Part shown: piece by piece, positions 16,183-25,100 of the stretch
Numbering within the stretch: the stretch's first letter is position 1
How the letters are laid out: each line of letters opens with the position of its first letter
Source: Ilumatobacteraceae bacterium
GTDB lineage: Bacteria > Actinomycetota > Acidimicrobiia > Acidimicrobiales > Ilumatobacteraceae
NCBI GenBank assembly: GCA_025358075.1
Contig: JANYKU010000096.1
Location: 1-47,195 of the forward strand
Direction: 5' to 3'
DNA length: 47,195 bases
Program-made: the position numbers and the translations under genes
The notes under the pieces: model-generated
Told to the model about the DNA's origin: nothing
Seen by the model: the letters and a program-made list of their open reading frames with translations, nothing else
Databases searched by the model: none

Positions 16183-16827
16183 ATGTCAACACCGTACGAA
16201 CTGAGCGGGCGCTCGGCCCAGAAGTCCCGAACGCGAGCGGCCCTCGTCGCTGCTGCTCGCGAGCTCGTCGCCGCCGGGGTCACACCAACGATCGAGGACG
16301 CCGCCGCGGCCGCTTCCATCTCACGGACCACCGCCTACCGTTACTTCGCGAGCAAGCGCGCGCTGCTCGTGGCGGCGCACCCCGAAATCGTCGCCGAGTC
16401 AATGCTTCCGGCCAACCCGCCGCAGGATCCGGCGGCCCGGCTCGACGCCGTCGTCTTCAACTTCAGCGCCATGATTCTCGACACCGAGGCGCAACAACGC
16501 ACGATGCTGCGCCTCTCGCTCGAGATGGGCGCCGCCGAACGCGACGCGCTGCCGCTCCGTCAAGGACGCGCGATCGCATGGATCGCTGAGGCTCTCGACG
16601 GTGTCCGCGATGACTTTTCCGACGAGCAGTTCCGCCAGCTCGTGCTCAGCATTCGCGCCACGATCGGCATCGAAGCGATCGTCTGGCTGGTCGATGTCGC
16701 CGGCCTCTCCAGGAACGACGCCGTCGCACTCACACGCTGGTCCGCGCAGGCACTCCTTCAGCGGGCAACCACGATTCCGCCACCAAGACCCACCCGATCC
16801 ACCCGCGCCGCCAAAACCGGCGTTTAG
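16183..16827 (+). CDS. TetR/AcrR-family transcriptional regulator
   Basis: 214 residues from the ATG at 16183; an in-frame GTG sits directly before it. The DNA-binding domain covers about residues 12-60: SRTRAALVAAARELVAAG, then IEDAAAAASISRTTAYRYFAS and KRALLVAAH. The C-terminal helices form the ligand domain, and the basic, Pro-rich tail is unusual. It diverges from the cupin gene and shares the palindrome at 16137-16158. Directly behind it is the fragment of an alpha/beta hydrolase gene that may once have been its operon partner. Confidence 0.88.
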   Translation: MSTPYELSGRSAQKSRTRAALVAAARELVAAGVTPTIEDAAAAASISRTTAYRYFASKRALLVAAHPEIVAESMLPANPPQDPAARLDAVVFNFSAMILDTEAQQRTMLRLSLEMGAAERDALPLRQGRAIAWIAEALDGVRDDFSDEQFRQLVLSIRATIGIEAIVWLVDVAGLSRNDAVALTRWSAQALLQRATTIPPPRPTRSTRAAKTGV

Positions 16828-16914
16828 CGGCGATGGCACCATTGGGTACCCTCCCCTTTGCGCTTCGTCTGGGTGCGGTACTGAGCGGGAAACCTCGATC
16901 GAAGCCAGGCAAAC

Positions 16915-17010
16915 TCGCGACTGCAGATCGTGGACGACGCCGGCCATCTGCTGCTGCTCGACCACGCCGAAATGTGCGCGGCGGCGATCGCCGACTTTCT
17001 CGCCGACTGA
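16915..17010 (+). pseudogene. C-terminal fragment of an alpha/beta hydrolase
   Basis: Read in this frame the DNA gives SRLQIVDDAGHLLLLDHAEM followed by CAAAIADFLAD and a stop at 17008-17010. This is the typical end of alpha/beta hydrolases: a strand, the catalytic His in the D-A-G-H motif, and the final helix. Nothing upstream continues the fold; the TetR gene ends 88 bases before. The nucleophile and core are gone, so this is a deletion remnant. It is too short to function. Confidence 0.7.
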
Positions 17011-17041
17011 ACACCCACACCGAGACTGCGTAGCCGACCGG

Positions 17042-18160
17042 TCAAGGTCGCGGATGCGACAACAGGAACGTGACGATGGCGGCTGTGGCGTCGTAGTCGG
17101 CGTACCCCGGGCCCGAGGCCGGGGTGACGATCGGCGTCCCGGCGGGCCACGAGTGGGTGGCCGTCGCGATTGTCACGAATGCTGCGGCAGAGCTGCCGTT
17201 GCACGGATCGCTCAGCTCCGTGGTGATGTCGCCCACAGTCGTGTTGGTCGGGGCAGGGCAGCCGTCGAGCTTGGCGACCGTGTCGAACCCATTATGCGGT
17301 GGTGGAAAAGTGACACCAGAGATGCCGTCGGACCCGAGGCCGCCGGCGATCGGGATGTTGGTGTCGGCCGTGCCGTGCACATGCAGGATCGAAACCGGTT
17401 GCGCCGGGTTGCACGTTTGAACGCCGAGCGTGCCGGCGTAGAGGCCGATGCCGACGATCCGATCAGCTAATTCACAGGCAAGCCGGTAGCTCATGATCGC
17501 CCCGTTCGAGTGACCGAAGGCAAAGATGCGGTGCGGGTCGATCGAGTACTGGGTTGCGAGTTGGTCGATCAGGGCATTGATGAAACCGACGTCGTCGATG
17601 TTGTCGCGGGCGGCAACGCTGCAGCAGACTCCGCCGTTCCATACACCGCCCTGCCCGCCCGCCACCTTCACGCCGTCGGGGTGCACGACGATGAAGCCGT
17701 TGCTCTCGGCCAACCCCTCGATGTGGTTCGTGCGGGCGAACTGATCACCCCACCCGGTGCCGCCGTGAAGACCGATGAACAGCGGAACGGGACCGCTTGG
17801 CAGGGCGCTCGGCACGTACAGCCGGTAGGTGCGCTGGAGGCCGGCGAAGGTGAGCGTGCCGTGAGTGACCGTGCCCGTGGCCTCGGTCGCGGGCACGAGC
17901 TCGAACGTCGAGGCCGGCGCCGAAGTGGGCGCAGTCGACGAAGCCGGCGCCGACACGACCGTGGTGGAAGCTGACTCGGTTGTGGTCGTGGGCGCAGCGG
18001 TCGATGTCGACACGCTCGACAGAACCTCGCCCGCTGTGGTCGAAGTGGCGGTCGCACCGTTCCCGCCATCCGAGCTGCACGCCGCCATCAACAACGCGAA
18101 CGCGATCAGGCTGGACGACAGTGTTGCGAGAGACGGAGCTCGGACCAACGCGGTGTTCAC
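17042..18160 (-). CDS. Lipoprotein esterase, PHB depolymerase/feruloyl esterase-like (LpqC type)
   Basis: 372 residues from the GTG at 18160, chosen because GGAGGAG lies eight bases upstream; the frame is open back to 18202. The signal ends in lipobox LMAAC, and a Thr/Ser/Ala-rich tether of about 90 residues follows, as in wall-spanning lipoproteins. The alpha/beta hydrolase part shows PLFIGLHGGTGWGDQF (oxyanion region), nucleophile elbow FGHSNGAIMSY, Asp in VHGTADTNIPI and His in THSWPAG, the triad of secreted polyhydroxyalkanoate, acetylxylan or feruloyl esterases. It is divergent from cassette B with only 32 bases between starts. The polymer or ester it attacks is unknown. Confidence 0.88.
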   Translation of the reverse strand: MNTALVRAPSLATLSSSLIAFALLMAACSSDGGNGATATSTTAGEVLSSVSTSTAAPTTTTESASTTVVSAPASSTAPTSAPASTFELVPATEATGTVTHGTLTFAGLQRTYRLYVPSALPSGPVPLFIGLHGGTGWGDQFARTNHIEGLAESNGFIVVHPDGVKVAGGQGGVWNGGVCCSVAARDNIDDVGFINALIDQLATQYSIDPHRIFAFGHSNGAIMSYRLACELADRIVGIGLYAGTLGVQTCNPAQPVSILHVHGTADTNIPIAGGLGSDGISGVTFPPPHNGFDTVAKLDGCPAPTNTTVGDITTELSDPCNGSSAAAFVTIATATHSWPAGTPIVTPASGPGYADYDATAAIVTFLLSHPRP

Positions 18161-18192
18161 GAACACATCTCCTCCAAAGGTATGAAGGAACG

Positions 18193-18963
18193 ATGAGCAC
18201 ACCGCGCTTCGGGATGCCGCATTGCTTCACGACTAGTGTGCGACAGCAGATGCTTTGCGCCCGACGGTGCTCGACCCTTCTGGTCATTTTCGTCCTGGCA
18301 TCGGCATGCTCGAATTCGCCGTCGCGAGCGACACAGACCACTGTGGTGCAAACCGTTGCGACCGGCACCAACACCGCTCCTGCCACCAACTCATCCGCTG
18401 TCGCTACCACGTCCACCGTTGCTGCAGACAGTGGCATGACGCCACAAGACGCGACCGCCACGTTGAGCTCCTTCAGCTTCGCGAATGACGAGTCGCAATA
18501 CGCCGTGCACGATCATCGTTCGGACACTGCTCTTGTTCAGGCCGCGGGTGCTGCGCTCACCGCGGGTGTGAGCGGGCCCGAACTGTGGGCGGCGACGTGG
18601 ATCTGGGTCAACGAAGGTGTCGACCCCGCACCACTCCTGCCGCTCTTGACCAACGCCGATCCGAACATCCGCATCATGGCCGCGACCGGCCTGATCGCCC
18701 GTGGCCGAACTGAGGGATTCGCTCCCTTGATCGACGAGCTCGCCGACGCATCCACGCTGGTCGGTCAAGAGCCACCGACCACGGCGTGGGCAGCCGCGGC
18801 CACCTCGCTCGTGCGGTTCACCGGCATCGCCGACAACGGCCCGCCGTTCGATGCCGATGCCAGCCGTCGGGCCGCTGCGCAACAACGTTGGCGAGACTGG
18901 CTGACTGCGAACCAGGCGTCGCTGACATTTGATGCCGAGAAGGGTCTGTGGCACACGGCATGA
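18193..18963 (+). CDS. HEAT-like repeat lipoprotein (cassette B)
   Basis: 256 residues from the ATG at 18193 (GAAGGA just upstream). An ATG at 18250 would give a more usual signal length. The signal core is TLLVIFVLASAC, with Cys39 as the acylation site, then a Thr/Ala/Ser-rich tether of about 45 residues. The mature part has HEAT-like helices (PLLTNADPNIRIMAATGLIARG; FAPLIDELAD) and a tail with W-x-x-W-L. Its core and tail match the cassette A lipoprotein in order: PLIDELAD versus ALIDELGS, LVRFTGIAD versus LLRFTNQDL, and QRWRDWLTANQASLTFD versus QQWWKDHGATLRWD. Its stop overlaps the protease start (ATGA). Confidence 0.82.
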   Translation: MSTPRFGMPHCFTTSVRQQMLCARRCSTLLVIFVLASACSNSPSRATQTTVVQTVATGTNTAPATNSSAVATTSTVAADSGMTPQDATATLSSFSFANDESQYAVHDHRSDTALVQAAGAALTAGVSGPELWAATWIWVNEGVDPAPLLPLLTNADPNIRIMAATGLIARGRTEGFAPLIDELADASTLVGQEPPTTAWAAAATSLVRFTGIADNGPPFDADASRRAAAQQRWRDWLTANQASLTFDAEKGLWHTA

Positions 18964-20084
18964 GGCACCCAAGGAAGTCTCGACTGGCGTTGCTGCTCAG
19001 CGTAGTGCTCCTCGTTGGTACGACGATTCGCGAGGAAGCGCCCCTTGCCGGGGCCTCGGCGGCGACCGCGGTCACCTGGACCGTTGATCAGGCCGCGAAG
19101 ACGATCACGGTCACCGCCAACCTCGTCTTCTTCGTGGTGCCGCCGCCGCAGTCCGGGTTTCAGCAGCAACGCTTCCAGGCCACCGTCGAGCGCGCCAAGG
19201 CGGCCATCGAGAGTGCGTGGAACGGTCACTCGTTCAAGTGCTACGCGCTGATCGTCAAGGTCAACGCGCGTGCTGCAAGTGGGCCGCAAGACGCCAAGGA
19301 CAACGAAGTACCGATCAAGCTCGACGCCGGCGTGTACCCGTCGAAGAAGTCCGGGAAAGTCGACCGAAGCCGCTCGCACGTTTCCGCGAGCTCGGGTCCG
19401 GATGACCCGCTGAGCGACAGTCCCCAGTTCACCCCGAACACCGGTCCGGACGCCAGCGCAAGCGATTGGTCGTTCGAAGCTCCCGATGGGGTGTTCGCCC
19501 ACGAGTTCGGGCACATCCTCGGCCTCAGCGACAACTACGTGGAGGGCACCTGGGAGCTGGTACCGGGCGCGGCCGACGACCTCATGAACGAAAGCGGGAC
19601 TCCGGTGAGCGATGCCTCGATCACCAAGGCGGTTCGGCGAAGTGGCCAGGTCGACGAGAAGTCGATCAAGTGCCCACTAAGAATCGATATGCCCACTGGC
19701 ACGATCGGAGTAATGGGACTCGCCGGTGCCACCATCGCACTGCACGGCTGCGCGCCCGACTACGACCCCGAATCGACCGACACCAAGCGGCCGGCCAAGG
19801 TCTCGTTCCACGGCACGGCCGATGTCACCGGTGATGCAAACTCGGCGATTCCGGTTTTCGGCAGCGTGTTCGCCAGTGGCACGACGGACTTTCAAGGGAC
19901 ATGGGCGTCGCCGAGTGCAACCCTGGAAATCCCCTTCGGAGGCGACACGCTCATTCAAGGGGTGCAAGCGAGTGGCAAGGGATTGGTGAGCCTGCCGCAA
20001 CCAGCCACCATTCGGGGCCCCGCTGGATCAGTCGGCCTTGGCGTCATCATGACGATTACGCCGTTCGACGGACCGTGCCCATGA
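18960..20084 (+). CDS. Secreted metzincin-type zinc metalloprotease (cassette B)
   Basis: 374 residues from the ATG overlapping the lipoprotein stop (18960-18963). Signal peptide about residues 1-33. Catalytic motif HEFGHILGLSDNY (181-193), zinc ligands His181, His185 and Asp191, and candidate Met-turn at Met209 in DDLMNESG. The metzincin core is followed by a beta-rich domain with paired cysteines, ending GPCP. It is the paralogue of 11473-12627: the motif, the spacing to the Met-turn and the coupling to a HEAT-like lipoprotein agree, but the N-terminal and C-terminal halves have diverged strongly. The next gene starts within its stop codon. Confidence 0.85.
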   Translation: MRHPRKSRLALLLSVVLLVGTTIREEAPLAGASAATAVTWTVDQAAKTITVTANLVFFVVPPPQSGFQQQRFQATVERAKAAIESAWNGHSFKCYALIVKVNARAASGPQDAKDNEVPIKLDAGVYPSKKSGKVDRSRSHVSASSGPDDPLSDSPQFTPNTGPDASASDWSFEAPDGVFAHEFGHILGLSDNYVEGTWELVPGAADDLMNESGTPVSDASITKAVRRSGQVDEKSIKCPLRIDMPTGTIGVMGLAGATIALHGCAPDYDPESTDTKRPAKVSFHGTADVTGDANSAIPVFGSVFASGTTDFQGTWASPSATLEIPFGGDTLIQGVQASGKGLVSLPQPATIRGPAGSVGLGVIMTITPFDGPCP

Positions 20085-20806
20085 AACGACTCGCCGGCTT
20101 GGCGTTGTTCCTCGCGGTCTTCGGAGGCGCAGCGATCGTGCGAGCCCGTCACGATGCCGTGATCCCATATCCGGCTGACGAGGTGTCGGCTGCACTTGAA
20201 CGCCTCTCGCAACCATCGGTTCCACGACCGCTTCCTGGCGATCCGGCCATCGCAGTCGGGTGGTATGGACACGCGGGAACATGCGACGAGGCTCGAGTCG
20301 CCTACCAGGCACCCGACGCGCCAATACCTACGGGCGCGTCGGTGACCCTCGACGCCGCGGGCAACGTTCAGGTCGCTGCCCCGTACGGACCAGCCGGGAT
20401 CGTTCTTGCAGAGACTGCCGATGGCGGTTGTGACTACGCGATCGAGAGTGCGCCGACCCTGGTGATCAGCGGACCGGGTGTGCGCGAGACGGCATCGTTC
20501 AGCACCGTGGTGTGCTCGACCATCCTCGGCATCAACATCGCCGGCGGCGACTTCGAGACGGCCGACGGTCCCTTCTACCTCGCCGCCGCACTGGGCGACA
20601 CTCCCGACACTTGGAAGATCGGAATCACCGGAGGGCATTTCGTCGATGGCCTGCAGGGCAAGAAGACGCCCGGCGCCTCGACGGAGGAGACGCAGTGGAC
20701 CGCTCCCGTCACGACCACGAGCAACGGCTACGTCTTCGACGGCCAAGGCCCCGCGGGCCCGGTGCACGTCGAGATCATTTGCACCCCGTTCAAGGGATCG
20801 ACGTGA
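20081..20806 (+). CDS. Secreted or anchored protein of unknown function (cassette B third gene)
   Basis: 241 residues. The ATG at 20081 overlaps the protease stop (ATGA), giving a signal or anchor segment (MKRLAGLALFLAVFGGAAIV). The rest is predicted mostly beta, with about four cysteines (in GTCDEA, GGCDYA, VVCST and IICTP) that could form two disulfides in an extracytoplasmic fold. No family is recognised and no catalytic motif is seen. Cassette A has no counterpart next to it. Being the third member of a fully coupled operon, it may be a substrate, inhibitor or partner of the protease. Its 3' end overlaps the convergent flavoprotein gene by 17 bases. Confidence 0.75.
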   Translation: MKRLAGLALFLAVFGGAAIVRARHDAVIPYPADEVSAALERLSQPSVPRPLPGDPAIAVGWYGHAGTCDEARVAYQAPDAPIPTGASVTLDAAGNVQVAAPYGPAGIVLAETADGGCDYAIESAPTLVISGPGVRETASFSTVVCSTILGINIAGGDFETADGPFYLAAALGDTPDTWKIGITGGHFVDGLQGKKTPGASTEETQWTAPVTTTSNGYVFDGQGPAGPVHVEIICTPFKGST

Positions 20807-22043
20807 TTGGGTGGCGGGCCAGCCAGGCCAGTGCACCCTGCGCTGCGGCGACCGCCGTGCTGAACGAGGCCTGCAGCAGGTAGCCGCCGGTCGGCGCCTC
20901 CCAGTCGATCATCTCGCCGGCGACGAACGTCCCCGGCAGGCGGCGGAGCATGAACGTTTCGTCCAACTCGGCGAATGCGATCCCACCAGCGCTCGAGATG
21001 GCCCGCTCGATCGACATGGTCTGCTCGATGACCAGTGGCACCGCCTTCACCAGCACGGCCAGCTCCGCCGGATCCACCGGCACCCGATTTCCGGTGGCCT
21101 CGCGCAGGAGCGATACCGCAACCGGTGTCAACCCGATCGTGCGACGAAGCGAGGTGGCGAGCGAATCCTTCGGTCGGCGACGCTCGAGTCGATCGCGGAG
21201 GCCTGCATTGGAGACGTCGGGATGAAGGTCGACGGTGACAGTGCAACGGCCGTCGCGGTCGATGGCATCTCGAATCGCCGCCGAGTGGGCGTAGATCGGG
21301 GCACCCTCGACGCCACCGGAGGTGACCATCGCGTCGCCCCGGACCGAGCGGTCCGCCACGGCGACAGCGACGTTCTTCAGCGGCACGCCGGCGAATCGCT
21401 CGGCGAAGAGCGCGGTCCAGTCGACCCGGATGCCGCAGTTGGCCGCACGGAGCTCGCTGACTTCGACACCGGCACGCCGGAACTCGGCGACCCAACCACC
21501 GTCGGAGCCGACGCGCGGCCAACTTGCACCGCCGAGTGCCAGCACGGTCACGTCGCCGGTCACCTCGACAGTGCTCGCGTCCGCACGACCGAACAGCGAT
21601 CTCCGCGCATCGACCGCGCCGTCGGATGTCGTAGCCCATCCGAGCCATCGGTGGCGGGCCTCGATCGACACACCTGCCGATGCCAGGCGAGCCAGCCAGG
21701 CGCGCAGCAACGGCGTTGCACGCAGTGACGCCGGGAACACTTGGCCGGTCGATCCGACGAACGTCGGCTCACCGAGCGACGCACACCACGAACGCAGCTC
21801 CTGCGGGCCGAAGGTGCGTATCGCCGTCGCGAGGTGATCTGCGCCGTGGCCGTACCGCGCCAGCAGATCGTCGAGCGGCTCGTTGTGGGTGATGTTCAAC
21901 CCGCTGCGCCCAGCCAGCAGCAGCTTCCTGCCGACCGACGGCATGTGCTCGTACACGGTGACCGCCAACCCGGCATCAGCCAACACCTCTGCTGCCATGA
22001 GACCAGCGGGACCACCGCCGACCACTGTTGCGGTTCTCGTCAC
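20790..22043 (-). CDS. TIGR03862/HI0933-like flavoprotein (NAD(P)/FAD-dependent oxidoreductase)
   Basis: 417 residues. The N-terminal dinucleotide fold is VVGGGPAGLMAAEVLADAG, followed by the family's GRKLLLAGRSGLNITH region that contacts FAD. The middle carries TVLALGGASWPRVGSDG, and the end has VAGEMIDWEAPTGGYLLQASF, typical of the HI0933/BaiN group and its TIGR03862 branch. The physiological reaction is unknown for most members; some reduce steroid-like enones. The GTG start overlaps the stop of the 123-residue gene upstream (GTGA, 22040-22043), so the two form an operon. Confidence 0.9.
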   Translation of the reverse strand: MTRTATVVGGGPAGLMAAEVLADAGLAVTVYEHMPSVGRKLLLAGRSGLNITHNEPLDDLLARYGHGADHLATAIRTFGPQELRSWCASLGEPTFVGSTGQVFPASLRATPLLRAWLARLASAGVSIEARHRWLGWATTSDGAVDARRSLFGRADASTVEVTGDVTVLALGGASWPRVGSDGGWVAEFRRAGVEVSELRAANCGIRVDWTALFAERFAGVPLKNVAVAVADRSVRGDAMVTSGGVEGAPIYAHSAAIRDAIDRDGRCTVTVDLHPDVSNAGLRDRLERRRPKDSLATSLRRTIGLTPVAVSLLREATGNRVPVDPAELAVLVKAVPLVIEQTMSIERAISSAGGIAFAELDETFMLRRLPGTFVAGEMIDWEAPTGGYLLQASFSTAVAAAQGALAWLARHPITSIP

Positions 22044-22411
22044 GGCCAGGGCGGGGTCAGTCCGCGGCGGCGGACCTCAGCGAGCAACTGCTCATCTGAC
22101 GCGGCGCGCAAGGCACGCCCCGCGGGGTCGAGCCGCACCGGGGGCGTCGGCCGCGCTGTGATTGGCCGCACCACGAGGGGAGCCGGGCGTTGCGGCAACG
22201 CTGGTTCGCTGCCGCTTGCCGCTTCCTCGAGTTGATCGATGAACGCCTGCGCTTCGCCGCACGTGAACTTGCCACCAGCCTGTCGCTGGCTGAACCCCAT
22301 CGGGCCGCGGGCGTCGCGAAAGCCGTCGTGCCCAGCACTCTCGAGCAGCTCGCTCAGCTCACGCATCTGCCGCGCCGTCGCCGGTGGACCGGTGATCTGA
22401 CCAAATGCCAT
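22040..22411 (-). CDS. Conserved-looking hypothetical protein, cytosolic
   Basis: 123 residues from the ATG at 22411; the frame is open back to 22429. The opening MAFGQITGPPATARQMRELS and SAGHDGFRDARGPMGFSQRQ look conserved, and KFTCGEAQAFIDQLEEA follows. The middle is Pro-rich, and a C-terminal helix (SDEQLLAEVRRRGL) closes it. The helix after the opening suggests a nucleic-acid or protein-binding adaptor, but I recognise no family. It is coupled by GTGA to the flavoprotein gene downstream. Confidence 0.65.
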   Translation of the reverse strand: MAFGQITGPPATARQMRELSELLESAGHDGFRDARGPMGFSQRQAGGKFTCGEAQAFIDQLEEAASGSEPALPQRPAPLVVRPITARPTPPVRLDPAGRALRAASDEQLLAEVRRRGLTPPWP

Positions 22412-22580
22412 CGCTCGACCATGGCACACCTAGGGGGCCACGGCCGCGATGGTCGTCTGGCCGTTGCTACCGCTGACGGGCCGCGGCGACAGGGTGGTTC
22501 GCGGCCCCGGTGCTGCAGCGGCCCAGCATCCTTGAAATCTCACTGTTTGTAGCCGAATTAGTACCATTCGCAGCGATTTC

Positions 22581-22594
22581 GGGACTTCAGTCCC
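22581..22594. promoter_or_regulatory. Dyad GGGACT-TC-AGTCCC upstream of the HD-GYP gene
   Basis: Perfect six-base arms with a two-base spacer, 20 bases before the chosen ATG at 22615. It could be an operator or a 5' leader hairpin. The bases upstream (about 22530-22575) are unusually AT-rich for this genome, as expected of a promoter. Confidence 0.35.
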
Positions 22595-22614
22595 AGCCAG
22601 TGCCGACCAGGACC

Positions 22615-25080
22615 ATGCAGGGTGATCCGGTGGAGGTGGACGAGGCAGTGCCCAAGCGCGGCGATGAGCGCGACGCGCCTGCGCGGACGATGCAGCCGGA
22701 TCCAGCAGTCGTCCACTACGCACTGGTCGTCGGCCACGCTTGCCTGTTGACGGTGGTTGCGGTGACGTCAGTCGTGATCGGCGGCTGGACCTTCGATGTT
22801 CGCTGGCTGGCAGCGCCCCTCGATCGGTCCGAGCCGATGAAGATCAACACTGCGGTGGTGATGCTGTTGTGCAGTTGCGCCATCCTCTTCTGGAGGCGCC
22901 ATTCTCGATCTGCTGTCGCGGTGCGCGCCGTGCGTCTGGTCGGCGTGGCGGTGGCCGCAGTCGGGTTGGTGATCCTGTCGGAGTACGTGCTCGGCCGTAC
23001 CCTGGTCATCGACGAGCTGCTCCATCCAGATATCTGGAACGTCGGCAACCTTGCGCCGGGCAGGCCGGCACCGCAAGCCGCGGTCGTCTTCATCACAATT
23101 GGGTTGGCGCTGACGTTGCCGAACCGAATGAGACGGCTGCGCGACGGGCTGGTCGTGGCCGCGGTCGTGGCTTCACTCCTGGCCCTGCTCGGTCGAGTGG
23201 CGAATGTCAACCAGTTCGTCGTGATCGGAGGCATCTACGGTGTCCCAGTCGAAGGATCCGTCATCTTCATCCTCACGGCGTTGGGGCTCGTGCTCACCTC
23301 CCGGCCCCAAGACACCACATTGTCGCGGGTGATCGCAGCCACGCCTGGTGGCGCGCTGCTGCGTCGGCTGATCCCGGCATTGGACGCGCTGCCGCTCGTG
23401 GCCGGAGCCCTGTATGCAGCCGTGATCGGGTCGCACGCGCTCAACGAACGGGTGCCGCGCTACACGATGGCCTCGGTGGACGACCTGCGAGCACCGCTCG
23501 CCACGACTGCCGCGTTGGAGGCCGCCCGACACCTTGCCGTACGCCAAGCGAAGATGGCCATGGCCACGGCCGACATGGCCCGCCACATCCTCACCGACAC
23601 GATTGCAGTCGACGCGATGTCGTACGCAGCTGCCACGTTGGTCGAGACCCTGGGCGTCGACACGGCCTCGATCTACACGCCGGGACCTGCGGGCGAGATG
23701 TCGCTCGTCGCCCAATCCGGCATCGAAGGCCGGTTGCTGGCCACCACGGCTCTCACCGCGTCGGCCGACACCGTGGTCGCCGAGTGCGTACACCGAGGCT
23801 CGGCCATCGTCGTGGAGGATTGGACGGTGGAAACACTTCACCGCCCGCCGGCGCTGGTCGCTGCCCAAGGAGCTCGCAGCGGAATTGCCGCACCACTGCA
23901 AGGTTCCGATGGTTGTGGCGGCGCAATCGTCGTCGCCTCGATCGAGCAGCGAGCGTTTGCTGCCGAGGAGATCGCATTCGTCGAAGGCTTGGCTCGGCTC
24001 CTCTGTCTGGCGCAGCACGCTGCCCGGGCCAACGCACAGCTCGCTCGTAGCGAGCACACGTTGAGTGCTTTCGTCGACAATGCCCCCGCAGCAGTGTCGC
24101 TGTTGGATGGCGACGGCCGCTTCGTGCTGGTGAACCGTGAGGCCGAGCGGGTGATGGGTGCTCCACGCTCAGCGATCCTCGGACGATCACGCGACGAGAT
24201 TCCCACACTTCGCACCGGCCAGGACGACCGCGACAACGAGCTCGCTGTGGTCAATGCTCGCAAACCGGCCACGTTCGAGGAGACGGCCAGGCTCGATGAC
24301 GGCGACCACAGCTACGTGTCTGTCAGATTCCCGTTGATCGACGAGACGGGCAGTGTGTTCGGCGTGGGCGACATCTCGACCGACATCACACCGATGAAGC
24401 GACTGCAAGCGGAAGCGGATCGCGCCACGCACGAAACCATCAGACGACTGGCAATCGCAGTCGAGCTCCGCGACGAAGAGACTGGGCACCACATCGATCG
24501 CATGGCCGCCTACTGCGAACTGATCGCCTTGCACCTCGACCTCGGCGCTGACTACTCCGCGATGCTCCGTCGCGCCGCACCGCTGCACGACGTGGGCAAG
24601 ATTGCGATCCCCGACCGAATTCTCCTGAAGGCCGGCGCGCTCACTTCAGCGGAGCGGACGGTGATGCAGAGCCACACCGAGGTCGGCTACCAGCTGCTCA
24701 GCGGAACGGGAAGCGATGAGCTCGACCTGGCCGCCTCGATTGCTCGGACACACCACGAACGCGTCGACGGAACGGGCTATCCCCGGCAGCTCCGCGGCGA
24801 GGAGATCCCGTTCGAGGGCCGCATCGCCTCGGTGGCCGATGTGTTCGATGCTCTGACGAGCGACCGTGTCTACCACTCGGCGGTCAGCATCGAGGCCGCA
24901 GCCGACTACCTCCGGTCAGGACGTGGCACGAGCTTCGACGCGGCGATCGTCGACGTGCTCATCGAGCATCTCGACGAAGCCGACGACATCCGCCGCCGAT
25001 ACGCCGATGAGCACCTCAGGCCGCAGCCGTACGGCCTGGGCGAGACTCGCCCTTTGGCCACCATCGCCATCGAACAGTGA
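22615..25080 (+). CDS. Membrane GAF-PAS-HD-GYP c-di-GMP phosphodiesterase
   Basis: 821 residues from the ATG at 22615. The frame is open to 22510, but codons there are AT-ending and unlike coding sequence. About seven membrane helices (36-270) form a sensor resembling MASE-type domains. A GAF domain follows (about 330-470), a PAS domain (about 478-595) and an HD-GYP domain (about 608-790). The HD-GYP domain has HDVGK at 658-662, HHERVDGTGYP at 713-723 and VADVFDALTSDR, all intact for c-di-GMP hydrolysis to pGpG/GMP. With the EAL domain at 1843-4890 it is the second c-di-GMP module here; no GGDEF cyclase is visible. The signal sensed is unknown. Confidence 0.93.
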   Translation: MQGDPVEVDEAVPKRGDERDAPARTMQPDPAVVHYALVVGHACLLTVVAVTSVVIGGWTFDVRWLAAPLDRSEPMKINTAVVMLLCSCAILFWRRHSRSAVAVRAVRLVGVAVAAVGLVILSEYVLGRTLVIDELLHPDIWNVGNLAPGRPAPQAAVVFITIGLALTLPNRMRRLRDGLVVAAVVASLLALLGRVANVNQFVVIGGIYGVPVEGSVIFILTALGLVLTSRPQDTTLSRVIAATPGGALLRRLIPALDALPLVAGALYAAVIGSHALNERVPRYTMASVDDLRAPLATTAALEAARHLAVRQAKMAMATADMARHILTDTIAVDAMSYAAATLVETLGVDTASIYTPGPAGEMSLVAQSGIEGRLLATTALTASADTVVAECVHRGSAIVVEDWTVETLHRPPALVAAQGARSGIAAPLQGSDGCGGAIVVASIEQRAFAAEEIAFVEGLARLLCLAQHAARANAQLARSEHTLSAFVDNAPAAVSLLDGDGRFVLVNREAERVMGAPRSAILGRSRDEIPTLRTGQDDRDNELAVVNARKPATFEETARLDDGDHSYVSVRFPLIDETGSVFGVGDISTDITPMKRLQAEADRATHETIRRLAIAVELRDEETGHHIDRMAAYCELIALHLDLGADYSAMLRRAAPLHDVGKIAIPDRILLKAGALTSAERTVMQSHTEVGYQLLSGTGSDELDLAASIARTHHERVDGTGYPRQLRGEEIPFEGRIASVADVFDALTSDRVYHSAVSIEAAADYLRSGRGTSFDAAIVDVLIEHLDEADDIRRRYADEHLRPQPYGLGETRPLATIAIEQ

Positions 25081-25100
25081 CCGAATGCCGGTGTACCAGC

